DNA of 64,000 nt from Amphibalanus amphitrite (taxonomy: Eukaryota; Arthropoda; Thecostraca; Balanomorpha; Balanidae), in assembly GCF_019059575.1 (NCBI RefSeq), contig NW_024881501.1, positions 558,001 through 622,000 on the forward strand, in the 5' to 3' direction. Position numbers and translations under genes: made by a program. Shown one piece after another: positions 10,951 to 22,729 of the stretch (its first letter is position 1; the number at the start of each line of letters is the position of its first letter). The notes beneath the pieces were generated by a model that was not told the origin of the DNA, searched no databases, and saw only the letters and a program-made list of their open reading frames with translations.

Positions 10951-12094
10951 CAGGGTTGTATACCAATCAAGTCGATTGAATTGATTGATTTGTTTCAACG
11001 CGTATTTTGAGTTGATTGGATTGAGTCGATTGACTTTTTGAGATGACTGGTTGACTGACTCGTTTGACTTTAGCGACTGGTTGACTGATTTGATTCCCGA
11101 AAATTAGAGTGACTCGTATGATTGAGTCGATTGAATGGAAAGTTCAAATAAGTTTTAGTTGACGAAAAATATTGACACCAATTGATGACATCAAAGATCA
11201 CAAAACTACACTGAAAACTGCTTGTCATCACAACTGCAATATGGAGTAGATGGCCAAATAAAGAACAGGGCCTAAACATGAACAGCCAACTTTGACTTAC
11301 AACTGCAATAACTGCTCCAATCCTGGTGATAGAACCTGGCGATACACCTACCTACCTTTCTGCACTCAGCAGGAAAGTTTTTTTTTTTAATCCAGATAAT
11401 AAAGTGCAAGGCCCTATATACTAATAAAGTGTGATTAATTAATAATTCACATCTCCACATCTCCTCAGGAACAACCCACTGAACTCTATAAATATCTGAA
11501 ACCCCTACAAAAATAACTGAAACAAAAGCGCCGTTTTCGTCTCGCTAATTACGTTTACGTACCTAATTAATAGCTAATTTGCTGCATTGTTTAATTTGCA
11601 GCAGAACGTTTGTTGATCCTTTTCTCCTAAGAGCCTAAGCATAACATATTTAATATATTTCATTTTCCTTAAAATATTTTACGGAATATTATTAAGTGGT
11701 TTTATTTCAAATGAAGTAATAATTAAAACGAAATTGGTGTTGTACAACCGATTTATTTTATGATGATCTACCATTGTCCATACTACATGATAATCAATGA
11801 CGTCATCTTACCAAAAAATCAAAAGACGTAGAATAAGGATTTATAAAAGCTTAGCATACTTATTCGCAAAACGTTTTCTTTGTTTTGCAGTCGCACCTTG
11901 CCATTTTCGCGTTTTAATTTTCCTTGTTCCTACTTCCTTTGTCCTGAACTTATCCTGTGGTTCCAGAGTCCCTGTCCTCTCCATTTCCTTTTAAATATAT
12001 TTTTAATCCTCATCCCTATCCCCCAGTCCTAACAGTTTCAAATTGTAGTGCAATAAAATGTTTTGAATTCTTCACATAGGTACCTAACGTTGAC

Positions 12095-12241
12095 ATGCCA
12101 CGTCCAGAGTCGTGGACCGCTAAATACTTCAAATCTCTTCCTTCCCCATCTGACAACATCCCACGTCTCAAATGCACATTGTGTGGAAAGATTTTTCAGG
12201 CTGCCCGTCAGTCTCTGTCTAACCGAGACCGTCACATGCAG
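12095..12241 (+). pseudogene. BED-type zinc-finger exon of a hAT transposase
   Basis: ATG at 12095 opens 49 codons ending exactly at a donor GTAAGA (12242). The peptide starts MPRPESWTAKYFKSL and contains CTLCGKIF followed by a distal NRDRH. The aromatic WxxxYF lead plus CxxC plus His layout is the BED zinc finger that begins many hAT transposases and binds the element ends. No downstream catalytic exon (hAT dimerisation block) is found before 17109; the following intron is occupied by TTAA-class elements. It is likely the 5' exon of a dead or internally deleted element. Confidence 0.6.
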
Positions 12242-12302
12242 GTAAGATATTTATTTCTATTTCCCTATGGTTAATATGTTATTGATGCATATTATCCATT
12301 AA

Positions 12303-13500
12303 CCTTCCAGGCGGTGGGGGGGGGGGCATTTTTTTGCCCCCCTTTAGTTTTTTTTCGATATATCTCGAGAACCGCTGCGCCGATTGTCACCAAACTTTCA
12401 GTACCCTCCCGAGAGTAGCTAGCGCACATGGTGACTAAAAATATTTCGAAAGGCTATGATAGGTTGGCCGCTAATGACGTCAGAGTGACGTTTTTTTGCC
12501 ATTTTCGACCCAAAAAAAGGTTTCGCGGGAAGAGCTGTCAGGCCTACAGCTTTATAGATACAGAAAAATGTTCCAGACATAAAAGGTGTGGAATCAAAAG
12601 GGCTACAAAACTGCTATTTCGGTTTTTCGAATTTTTTGGATTTTGACTCCCAAAAATCAAAAAATAGATTTTTTGAATATAATAGCCGAAAAATCCAAAA
12701 AGTTTTTTGAACTTCGAAAAAAACCGGAATATATGTGATAGACCCTACCGCCTTCTATCTACATACCAAATTTGAGATCAATACCTCTTTTTTTGGCCAA
12801 GTTATAGCGAAAAAACTTCAAAATTGATGACGTCAAATTTTCAAACTCAATTTTTACAAATTCTAGACCTTGTAGCGCAAAACAAAGACCACCATTAGAC
12901 TCCCCGTGACGAGCTGCATCGAATCGATACCCATTTTATGCAAAAATATCAACTTTGAAATTTGACCTTTTTTGACCTGACCTTGACCTGATCTCCACCA
13001 GAAAGTGACCTAAACCGTACCTGATGGTCTTATAACCAATACCATTGAGTTGGAAATGAAAAACTGGCCATAAAACATGCATCGCACAACCTTAGTAAAG
13101 TTGGGTTCATGTGGTGACCCTTGGTGACCTTTGGTGACCTGACCTGTGACCTGACCTGTGACCTGACCTGGTATGACCAGTGACCTCTAATAGCAACATA
13201 TGTACTAGACAACTGACGCCTTATCGCTGATTTTCGACAAAATGCGTTTTACTCGGTGTTATAGCGCTTTCCCTAGAAGCCCCGTGAACGGTGAAACATT
13301 TTATCTTTGACCTGACCTGTGACGTCATCGGTGACCCCGAGGTCAATGAAATTTGGTTTCGTTCGACAAATTTGACAGGGCTATCGAACGCCGTTTGAAT
13401 TTTCCGGATCCGTCCAGTAGTTTCGGAGATACGAGGGGGGGGGGTCAAAAAATGCCCCCCACCGCGTGGAAGGTGGCTGGGAGGCCCACCGCCTGCCGGG
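12303..13500. mobile_element. TTAA-class non-autonomous element P3
   Basis: TTAA at 12299-12302 and 13501-13504. The TIR CCTTCCAGGCGGTGGGG matches the complement of CCCACCGCCTGCCGGG at the right end in most positions. G/C tracts lie inside both ends, and the right half has a cluster of TGACCTGACC motifs (12963-13180). No coding. Its right TTAA is also the left TTAA of the next element. Confidence 0.75.
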
Positions 13501-13504
13501 TTAA

Positions 13505-14364
13505 CACGCGCAGTGGAAGGGGGGGGGGGGTGGATTTCGCCCACCCCTCCTATTTTTCGCCAATAACTCGCGCCGCAAGCATAATATCAATGTGAAATTT
13601 CGGCTACCTGTCCAGAATTGAATTGCGGATCTTCTCGTGCAAGAAGTAAGAAAATCGGTTAACAACTTTTCTAGTAATAGCGGTGTAAAGTCAAACATCC
13701 TGCCGCCGCGGCGGCGCGGCGGCGCGGCGGCCGGCGCTAGCCGTTACGCGCCGCCTGAATTGTAGACTGTGCCGGGGCGGGACGGTTCCGTCTTTACATC
13801 GCGCTCCTTACCGCTGATTATATTAGATTCGCGTCAAATTCGGTGAGAAGACTGACAAAAGTACAGGCAATCATATGGTCAAAGAATTTTGAAAATCGGC
13901 CGGTAACAACTTGAGTTATGAGTGTGTAAACACAAAATTGTGATTGCCGCGTTTCCCGCGTCGGCCGATGCCGCCTCAGCCGGCGACATCTTACCCTTCG
14001 CAGGCTTCTAACTGCCATATTTATAGTTGGATTATCTACAAATTCACCATACATACTCACAAATGTTTGCTCTTTCGTATAGTGAAAGATTAAAAAAATT
14101 GGCCGGTAACTTGTTGAGTTATCGGCGTGTAAACGCAAAAAAGTCGCTAATATGGCAGATTTGACCACATTTGACCTCATTTGACCTTGAAGATATTGAC
14201 CTAGGGTCATGAAATTCACACACAACAGAGTTCCCCATGGCCCCCACCCACCCTCCAAATTTCGTCTTTCTAGCTCCAGTGGGAGCTGAGATCTTAGGGG
14301 GGGGGGGCGACATCCGCCCCCCCTTCCACTGGGCGTAGTACTCGCAACCCTTCCACTGCGCGTG
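13505..14364. mobile_element. TTAA-class non-autonomous element P4
   Basis: Perfect inverted ends CACGCGCAGTGGAAGGG (13505) and CCCTTCCACTGCGCGTG (to 14364), flanked by TTAA (13501-13504 and 14365-14368). It directly abuts P3 through one shared TTAA. No coding capacity. Confidence 0.85.
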
Positions 14365-14368
14365 TTAA

Positions 14369-15168
14369 AATAGACATGGCGTAGGGTAAATCAGGGTATA
14401 TAGAACAACGGGTACACCAACGACGCGGAAAGCGCCCATTTTACCTGGACAAGTTACAGGGTATGTGATATATTTTTTTTGTATATGGAAAAAATAGAGT
14501 ATTCTATTCTGACGGGTAAAGCCAAATCCATAAAGCAGTTATTTTCAAATTATATGTACCAGAAACAACATACTAACCATAGTTTAAAACTTAGTCTTAA
14601 GTTAGTTGAAAAGCGCATAGTTGATACTAAGATGGAAGGAATCAATGGAAGGCAGAAATGGCGCAGCTGTTTCATTCTTAAAATGTGTTCGCAAGCAGCA
14701 CTTACGTGATGCTAGCGACATCTATTAATGTAATTGGGGAAGCTGATTGGCTGATAGAGTCCGTGAGCAGTATCACTAATTTACGCCAGTACAGGGTTGA
14801 GGCAAGGTGCGCATGCGCAGGAACTTGTGCTCTCACGGAGGGGCTTTTGGTACCTCGGGCAGCGCCCAATGCTTTTTGGACCTGTTATGGCCTCCGCATC
14901 GAAAAACGCCAGATAAAAAGGTCGAAGAGGAGGCTTGAGGCTACCTTTCGCCACAATAAAATCGGCACTTTATCTTTTAGCTTACGTGTGAGGCTCGCTT
15001 GAAAAAGGCCGATTTAACATGGAAACCCTATGGGGTAGTAGTTTTTGAGCGCCTATTTGGCCTAATGCTACCAACTGTTACTGGCTACCCCTGGGGTAAA
15101 TGGCCAAATCACGAACACTGCCAAAATCCGAGCAGCCAACTTTCAACTGCAATATCTGATATTTAGTG
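14369..15168. other. No gene recognised
   Basis: About 800 bases, presumably interior of the surrounding hAT-like element. No ORF with a recognisable motif. Confidence 0.4.
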
Positions 15169-15170
15169 TA

Positions 15171-16524
15171 CAGGGTGGAAAGAAAAATATGTTTTGATTT
15201 TAACAGCGCGTGACATCAAAGCGAGTAGTAATAGCTCAAAATGAATTAGTGCATTTGAATCACCTTTTCTGGAAGTTTTATACCTGGTGTCATTCACACT
15301 CTTTCTCGCTCCTGGGCGTCCCCCATAGCACGTGTTCTGAGTAACCCCTTTTTCGCAGAATTTAGAGATATGTGTACCGCGCAACCTCGCGAGATGAATT
15401 CAGCGCACAAATCGGGTGGATTCTACGTGCGACCTTCCAAATCGTCTTCATCACGTTCGGGAGACTCTCTGGGCTCATGGCTGGCACCTGTGATTTCATT
15501 AAACCCCACAGATAAAAACCAGGGGCGTCGGGCCTGAGAAGAGGGCTGGCCATGAAATTTCGGCTTTTTTGACTGGTCACGTGCCCTCTAAAGTGTTCCT
15601 CCGGCCAGGAGAGGCTCGCTCTTTATGTGCTAGATGGAGCCCCGTCTTTTTTGGAAACAGTGTACTCAGTTACACCCTCCAGAGCTGTCACTATCTAACG
15701 CCCGAGCCTTCTCAGCACCCGAGCGTAGCGTTCCTTGTTGACGGTGACCGTGGTGCCTTTCGATGTTTCGAGGGAAAACGGTCCGATGAGACAGGCGGTG
15801 GACATAACACATCATTACGTCAATGTGAGACTGTGCAGAGGGCTCTATAACGTTGTGCCCAGAGGGAATGAAGCCCAAACTTGACAGTTCTGGGTTGATT
15901 TTACCGCTCATTCGGACCGTTTCCCTCGAAACATCGAAAGGCACCACGGCCACCGTCAATAAGGAACGCTACGCTCGGGTGCTGGAGAGGCTCTAGCGTT
16001 AAATAGTGGCAGCCCTGAAGGTTTTAACTGAGTAATTGTTTCCAAAAAAGACGGGGCTCCACCTAGCACGTAAAGAGCGGGCCTCTCCTGGCCGGAGGAA
16101 CACTTTAGAGGGCACGTGACCAGTCAAAAAAGCCGAAAGTTCATGGCCAGCCCTCTTCTCAGGCCCGACGCCCCTGGTTTTTATCTGTGGGGTTTAATGA
16201 AATCACAGGTGCCAGCCATGAGCCCAGAGAGTCTCCCGAACGTGATGAAGACGATTTGGAAGGTCGCACGTAGAATCCACCCGATTTGTGCGCTGAATTC
16301 ATCTCGGAGGTTGCGCGGTACACATATCTCTAAATTCTGCGAAAAAGAGGTTACTCAGAACACGTGCTGTGGGGGACGCCCAGGAGCGAGAAAGAGTGTG
16401 AATGACACCAGGTATAAAACTTCCAGAAAAGGTGATTCAAATGCACTAATTCATTTTGAGATATTACTACTCGATTTGATGTGACGGGCTGTTAAAATCA
16501 GAACATATTTTTCTTTCCACCCTG
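15171..16524. mobile_element. Mariner-type foldback element (two ~620-bp arms)
   Basis: TA flanks CAGGGTGGAAAGAAAAATATG at 15171 and its complement ending at 16524. About 15171-15795 is repeated inverted at about 15907-16524, leaving a spacer of roughly 110 bp. Both arms carry the same transposase C-terminal piece (minus strand 15580-15362, plus strand 16116-16484) with FYLWGLMKSQV, which resembles the catalytic-domain end of mariner-like transposases (usually FFLWGYLK). It is therefore two copies of one element end joined head to head. Confidence 0.8.
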
Positions 16525-16860
16525 TAAATGGACGAATCAGTAGGTACCTAAATGGCCAAATGCAGCGAGTTGAGGGGGGAAGAGGGATGCGGATAGGTAC
16601 CTGCCTAGAATAATTGAATTCATTTAAATCAAAATGTATTTTCAGTGGGTAGGTACCTAGTCAACACACACACTTACACTTAGTTAGGTACACTTACAAA
16701 GTACGAGAATTTAGAAGGCCACTTGGCCTGTGGGAGTCCATTGAACCTCAATATCATGATCCACCTGTCCATCACTAGGTATCCTTCCTTATTACATAGA
16801 AACTTTGAATGGCATGGCAATTTATAATTTTAAATGACAACATTTTTATGTTTCTTCTGT

Positions 16861-16889
16861 AGGTAGGTAGGTAGGTAGGTAGGTAGGTA
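16861..16889. repeat. (AGGT)n microsatellite
   Basis: About seven tandem AGGT units. Confidence 0.9.
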
Positions 16890-17109
16890 CACCAGACTGC
16901 TATGGACACTTTTCCAAGTTGGTGGGGCAAAAAACCTAATGTATGTCTTGGTTTGAGTCGTTTGATTGAGTTGATTGATTCCTTTCATTGTCGCGTTTGA
17001 GTCGATTGAATCAATTCCCGGAAACTGCTCTGACTTGATTGATTTGATTGATTTCCCAAATTTGTCGTGATTGAATTGATTGCTATTGATTGAGTCGTAT
17101 GCAACCCTG

Positions 17110-18177
17110 GAAGCAGCAGGCTTTAAGGATCATTGCCATGCATAATTTTTGCAGTTTGTATTAAATGAACGCACGCTAGCGGCGTTTGAACTTGCAAGTA
17201 TCTGACAGTCATTTTACAACACAGAAAATGTCACGACTTCTGACAATCATACACGAGGCCGGTTTTGACAAAAATATGAAAACTATATTATTTCAGATGC
17301 GCCAAACATTTCTTTGGTTAGCCTTATAGCGATTTACTCGGTTTGGTAAACTTGACTTTTTGGTATTTATGGTCACTCGTTAACCCCATTTGCATCACTG
17401 TGCGTCCGCCGGGAGGGCGGAGCTTAATGGTCACGTGTTTGTGACGTCATGCGTACGCACGGATAGCCTCTACTCCACTGACGGATTTACGGAGCCGATT
17501 TTAACATTACGAGGCAACGACAAGTACCCTTAAATTTAAAATTTTGTCAAGAAACCACATTGACGAAAGTTGGCGCTTGAGCTGAAATGTGCATTATGAA
17601 ACTTTGAAGCAAATTCGACAAATATTAAGTAAATTATCGCCAAAAAACAGGGTCTCATGGGGTTTGAAATGCATAGTAGGTTTTATAGAAAAAAACTTAT
17701 GTGTCGATGACCTTTCAATGGCCTTTGACCTGACTAGGTCAAACTGGGTATTTTCAAATTTGACGTGTTCTGTACCTCAGATGTTTACGAAAAATTAGCA
17801 GAAGATGTATCATAGTACCTATTGACAGTAAGTAAGGCAAAAATATTTCTGGGGAAATTCTAGCCTGTAAAGAAATAAATCATCATATTAAGCCAAACGC
17901 GATATACGAAATATGCCCTGAGGCTATTTGACGAATCCCGGCTAATTTGGCGCCTCTCGTTGGCCCGATTGGGCTACAATTTGGTATGCACAATACCCTG
18001 ATACCCGACCCGAGATTGATACCGTAAATTGATACCGTACATATTTTGGCCTCTCCCTTTAAGACGGTTCATATTTCTTATAGCATGTAAATTGCAAAAA
18101 TGTAGTTCTCTGTGAGCTCTTTGGTGCATTTTAGTTCAGCTAGTAATAATGATTAAGACTATTTTTTTTTTAGTCAA
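17110..18177. other. No gene recognised
   Basis: About 1 kb of AT-rich sequence. The 69-codon ORF at 17589 has no recognisable motif. Confidence 0.45.
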
Positions 18178-18587
18178 AGCCTGTCTCAAATAGCCCCATG
18201 GGGTGGGGCTATTTGAGACAGTTTTAGTTGCAAAGAAATAGAAGAAAATCGGTCACGCTAGATATAATTTTTTAAACGCCATACAATTGGAAATTAAATT
18301 TTGATCATTTTGGCGAAAAAAATTGCAAACACTGTTACATGTCCTTTTTATTCAATCTTTTCCTTTTTCGTAGGACACTTCAATTTCGGTAGGGTATAAA
18401 ATTGCATCACTATATGCTAAGGTTATCATAATATGATGTGACGCTAAACTTTCAAAATGACAGGATGATCATCAAGGACTATTGTAAAGTCAACTACAGT
18501 AAAATTTTGAAAGTAAGTTTTTGTATATAGCCCTGGTGACGTGAAAACAGATATACCGAAAGTCGGTGGGGCTATTTGAGACGGCTT
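18178..18587. mobile_element. MITE with GTCTCAAATAGCCCCA inverted ends
   Basis: GTCTCAAATAGCCCCA at 18183 and TGGGGCTATTTGAGAC at about 18567 are inverted. A third copy (TGGGGCTATTTGAGAC, about 18204) lies next to the left end and makes a local hairpin. No coding. No clear target duplication. Confidence 0.6.
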
Positions 18588-18830
18588 GCTACCTTATGAA
18601 GCACACCGTAATGAATCAAAAAAGGCAAAAGGATTCCCAAAGCATTTAAGTGAATAGTCTGCATGATTGCTTGTTCCATTGTACATATCCATGTGAAGAA
18701 ACAACAAAAATGTTAAGCAGTTTTGATTTTATGCCGTTTTTCATCGATCGCTGCATGCTGTATCAATTGGCCGGTTACCCTACCACATCAAGTACTTGGA
18801 TAGGCTCATCTAACAGTACGTTCAATTGAA

Positions 18831-18902
18831 GTCGCCGATGGGATTCGAACCACCGATCTCATTATCACCAGTTCGATACTCGAACCACTCCGCCACGGCG
18901 TA
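18831..18902 (-). other. tRNA-like sequence (pseudo-tRNA or SINE head)
   Basis: On the minus strand the sequence has an A-box-like TGGCGGAGTGG, a B box GGTTCGAATCC and a 5-bp acceptor pairing (CGCCG with CGGCG) at tRNA spacing. The anticodon arm pairs weakly, so the isotype cannot be assigned and function is doubtful. Confidence 0.4.
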
Positions 18903-19480
18903 AACTTATGTTTAAGAGCTTTTGTTTTTGTTTTGTTGGGTTAGGCCCTTTCGGTCCAATGGGACCATTTCAGAGCCGTATAAGAGTTTAAATATCGTAA
19001 GCTTAAAACCTAGCTGCAATAGACGCAACCAAGGGCAAGGACCGAACGTATGACGCCACGTTGACGTCACTCAAGAGGCACGCTATTGGTCGGCTGATTC
19101 GTGTAATACAGTTGGAGAATACGCGTCGAGGAGACGGGTCCGGTCAAAACGATTCAGAAGTTCGTGTTTAGGCCGAGTTTTCGCCATGAAATAGCAATTG
19201 AGATAGAAAACAAAGACCATAACGATGTAGTGAGATCATTTCTGAACTAAGTGATATAGAAAGGAAAAGAGTGGGGAGATGAAAGGATGAACGCAGATGA
19301 AAGGAGCGGGGAGTGATGTGACCAAACGTGCTTGAGTCCCTATCCTGAATTGAAGTTCTATGGTACTTGACGTAGCCAGGTGACATGGGCATGGAAGGGC
19401 ACTCCTGAATACCTGTTCCGCTATGTTTTACATAGTGGACCAGTAAAACGCCTTTTGGGCGAAGAACGAGCGAGCGAGAT

Positions 19481-19930
19481 AGTGAGCCATGCACGTGCGG
19501 AAGGGCGAGAGGGTATTTCCAACAGGCTTGTGCAAAGCACCCTTCCAACCGTTACCGGTCGCTAGCGGTGTGCCAAATCTGAACGCAATCGGCCCACCCG
19601 TTCCTGAGATCTGGAAGCGGCATTCTGCACGTGCCCACGTGCAAACGGGGTCCAAACTGACTTTTGCACGGCACCCTACTAACCGGTCCCCAATCGTGTA
19701 CCAAATTTGAGCGCAATCGGCCCAGCCGTTCTCGAGATCTGGGAGCGCCCCCTGCACGTGCGCACCTGCTGTAGCACCCCAACCTTAACACATGCAGATG
19801 AATTATCTGATGGAGACCTAACTGTGTACCGAGTTTCAATTCAATCGGCCCAACTTTACCACGCGCCACGTGCGGTGGTTGGCAAGAACGCATGGTGGAC
19901 ATCACACCACAGAACTTTTACGTCCAAGTG
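19481..19930. repeat. Diverged tandem repeat, about three units of 120-140 bp
   Basis: Units share GTACCAAATTTGAGCGCAAT-type and TCGGCCCA / GAGATCTGG cores at about 19570, 19700 and 19825. There is no consistent reading frame. Confidence 0.5.
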
Positions 19931-20447
19931 ACATTCAGTAAAGAAGACCGCTTGTCAATCGGATGTCCCGTTCCTAAGATATTAGCTTTTGAAGAGCGTC
20001 CCCACGGCCGGCCGGCCGGCCGCTCATACTCAGGATTTTCCCTTAATTGAGTATGAACTCGCTCGCTCGCTGCGCTCGCTCGCTCGTAATAAGTCAATAG
20101 GTATGGGACAAATAAAGCGCCTGTGGCACTGACAATATGGTCGAGGCACGATTTTGTGGCATGACCATCATTAACATGAGGAACACTTTCTTGATCGAGA
20201 AGAACATTATCTGCTATCACTGAGTGAGATTCTGCCCAGATAACGACCCACTTTTCAAGTGGGTCGTGTTCGTGTGCCTAACTTGTAAGCATCTAAATGA
20301 CTATAAGTTAAATTATAAATAATTGTTTCGCCGCCCTGGGACTACCAGTCCGATATTCCCACCACGGACTGGCCTGTCACGTGACACCAGTGATCGCCGG
20401 GGACGTCCGTCACGTGAGACCATTGACGTGCTGCTGTCCGTTGGCAG

Positions 20448-20935
20448 GGCCACGTGACGTCATACTACTCGACCGGCCTGCAGAAGTACACCTCATTCCA
20501 GGTGCACGGCTCGCAGGAGATCCGCCAGCTCTGCGCCACGGCCGGCCTGGTGCTGTGTCTGTCGCAGACGCAGCTGCGCGGCCAGCTGCGGCGCGGCCTG
20601 CCCGCCTTCACACACAGCTCGGCCCAGCTGGAGGACCTGCAGTGCCTGCTGCCGCGCGGCGACACGGCCCTGCTGCTGGCTGGCCACCAGACCACCATGG
20701 TGTCGTTCGACATGGTGCGCGCCCAGGAGACCCAGCTGGTCGACGTGGGCGCTCACGGCTGCGCCATTCTGCGCCAGCACGCTCGGCTCATCTGCTGCGG
20801 CGCCCCCACCGGCCGGGTGACGCTGCGTGACCCGAGCTCGCTGCGTGCGCAGCACACGCTGGACGCCCACTCGGCCAGTCTCAACGACCTGGATGTGCAC
20901 AACAACCTGCTGGTGACATGCGGCTTTTCGCACAG
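20448..20935 (+). CDS. PAN2: PAN2 deadenylase subunit, one internal WD40 exon
   Basis: PAN2 is the catalytic subunit of the cytoplasmic PAN2-PAN3 poly(A) nuclease, which trims mRNA poly(A) tails. This 488-bp exon follows an acceptor (TTGGCAG, 20441-20447) and ends at a GTGAG donor (20936). It reads in phase 0 and leaves 2 bases. The translation (HVTSYYSTGLQKYTSFQVHG at its start) matches the order of landmarks in animal PAN2 WD40 propellers: IRQL, a gly-rich turn, an LLAGHQ strand, VxxQETQLV, LRDP, LDAHSASLNDLDVHNN and a CGFS end. It covers about 162 residues of the N-terminal beta-propeller. Codon third positions are strongly GC-rich, unlike the AT-rich flanks. No other PAN2 exon is visible, so flanking introns would be very large, or this is a fragment. 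Identification rests on recalled family resemblance. Confidence 0.85.
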
Positions 20936-20989
20936 GTGAGGCCGGCTGCCGGCCGCCGTGACCGGCACAGGGCTGCGCACAATCCAATG

Positions 20990-22640
20990 GGGGCATTCCA
21001 CGATAGATCGTACCACTTTTTTCCAATTTGACACCCTCATCTCTCGGATTTTGATGATAATTAGTCTAAGTGGTAATCAGGGGCTCTGAATCCTCCTGTA
21101 ACAATTTCAGGCTTATCAGATGAGTAGTTTTTGAGTTATAGTGTATTACATGTTTTGGATCTTGCGTTGCAGCGCTAAGTTTGGCGGGCTGTAACTCTAA
21201 CACGAATAATCCAAATGCCAAATGCTATACGGCGTTGAACTTGCATTGAAACAAAAAATAATATGCATTTTTTAATTTTTGAAATATAAACTATTTTTAT
21301 TTATAACACAGAGTTTCCTTTGATTTGCATTTTTAAGCCTTTGGGACCAAATCTTTTTGAATTTTTATTTGCTTAAAAATATTTTTGATCAATATTAAGT
21401 AGTATGCAAAAAATTAGGAAGATGTTCTTTCTATAAATGTACTTATTTTGCGTCACGGTAACGGTCTCGAATTGTGATTTGGGGAGGGGAGCCTACACAT
21501 GGCGTGGTAAAGCTGCCTAGTGACATCACTGGTTACATAAAGTTCAATTGAAGTCATTTGTGCCTCACCTTTGCATTGTTGACATTGCGTGACGTCATTC
21601 GTACGTCACTAGGGACATAAGAGTTTTTGGTCAATAACTCTCGATCAAATTGAGCTAGCGAGACGGGAAAGCTACCAATGGACTCGGGAAGACCTTGCGA
21701 ATCGAATGACGTGCAATATGATCTCATTCACCCAGCTTCGTGGACTGACCCGACTGTTAACCATCTCTGTGGCGGCGCTGTTTGTCCAGCGCCGCGCTGG
21801 TTGGCTTTGCTGCGGACTCGGGGCGGTCACGTGATGCCCGGGGGCTGGCTGCCGGCTGGGCTGCCCGGTCGGGGCGCGGAGCCAAATACACGGCAGGTGT
21901 GCTGACCCGAGGTCAGCGACTTAAGCTGACCTCACCAGAACAAACAGTATACCATTCGACGCGTCTGAGCTAGGCGAACACAAAGATGCTAAAATCGCGG
22001 CTCTACGACCATTTGTTGCGAAGTTATCTACTAAAACAGGACCCGTAATTTGGGTCACTTGAAATGACCTCAGGGTTCACCAATGAACCCGAGACCTTAA
22101 TATGTGGTACCAATCGCTGCATCATGTAACTGCGCACATGCTCGTTTTTTCCGCAAGGTTCTAGCTCCATTAGAGGCGAAACGGCGAGCTGGGGTCGTAC
22201 CGACCCCCGGAAACCCATTTTGCATTTATTAAAATGAGGAACTTATAGAAAGAACACCTTTCTAATTTTTTTGCATGTCGATTTAAAATGACCTGAAGTT
22301 TATTTAGAAAAAATAAAAATGTCAAAAATTTTGGTCCCAAGGGCCATTATAGACACTAAAAAAAAAACATTACGACTTGTTTCAATATATAAAGCTTTTT
22401 TCCAATTATAAAAAAGCTGTATTAATCTTAGATTCATCGTTAGTTCAAAGCTGTTAACCGTCTGCTGCTTGTTTAGCTCATTTTTGAGTTATAGCTCATC
22501 AAACTCACCCTTACAATCCGAAGTTTAGAAAATATTATGCAATATAACTCAAAAAGTTTTCATCTGCGAAGTCTGATATTTTGGCAGGTGTTTTTGGAAC
22601 CTATGATGGGTGACATTAGGGGAGAGTTTTAAAATCTAAG
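20990..22640. mobile_element. Foldback-type element with GGGGCATTCCACGA end
   Basis: The left end GGGGCATTCCACGATAGATC at 20990 is found complemented at about 53720-53739. About 21250-21450 and 22230-22430 are loosely inverted (for example TTCTTTCTATAA and TTATAGAAAGAA). Between them (21590-22200) sits a diverged copy of repeat R1. The right limit is uncertain. The stretch 22600-22715 matches the complement of 53558-53650. No coding. Confidence 0.5.
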
Positions 22641-22729
22641 CTCCCTTGCGGCATTTGCGGTAATATGCGGCGTGTATGCCGCATCGTTTGTAAACTGCGA
22701 CCACTAAATTAAAAACAGCGGGTTTAGCG

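Larger units (their letters stand above)
10951..17109 (+). mobile_element. hAT-like element with GATTGA-rich ends
   Basis: The left end CAGGGTTGTATAC (10951) and right end GTATGCAACCCTG (17109) are inverted. Both are followed inward by runs of TTGATTGA-type motifs (10966-11130 and 16950-17100). The CAG start is typical of hAT termini, and a BED-finger exon lies at 12095. The flanking octamers (CTTCTATG and GAAGCAGC) do not match, so the ends may belong to two insertions or the duplication has been lost. Other TEs (12303-13500, 13505-14364, 15171-16524) occupy the interior and the catalytic exon is absent. Confidence 0.6.

Noticed and set aside
18831..18902. Functional tRNA gene
   Set aside because: A and B boxes are present but the anticodon arm and acceptor pairing are too poor; kept only as a tRNA-like sequence.
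20381..21026. Other-frame ORFs over the PAN2 exon
   Set aside because: GC-rich shadows; only the 20448-20935 frame matches a known protein and ends at a splice donor.
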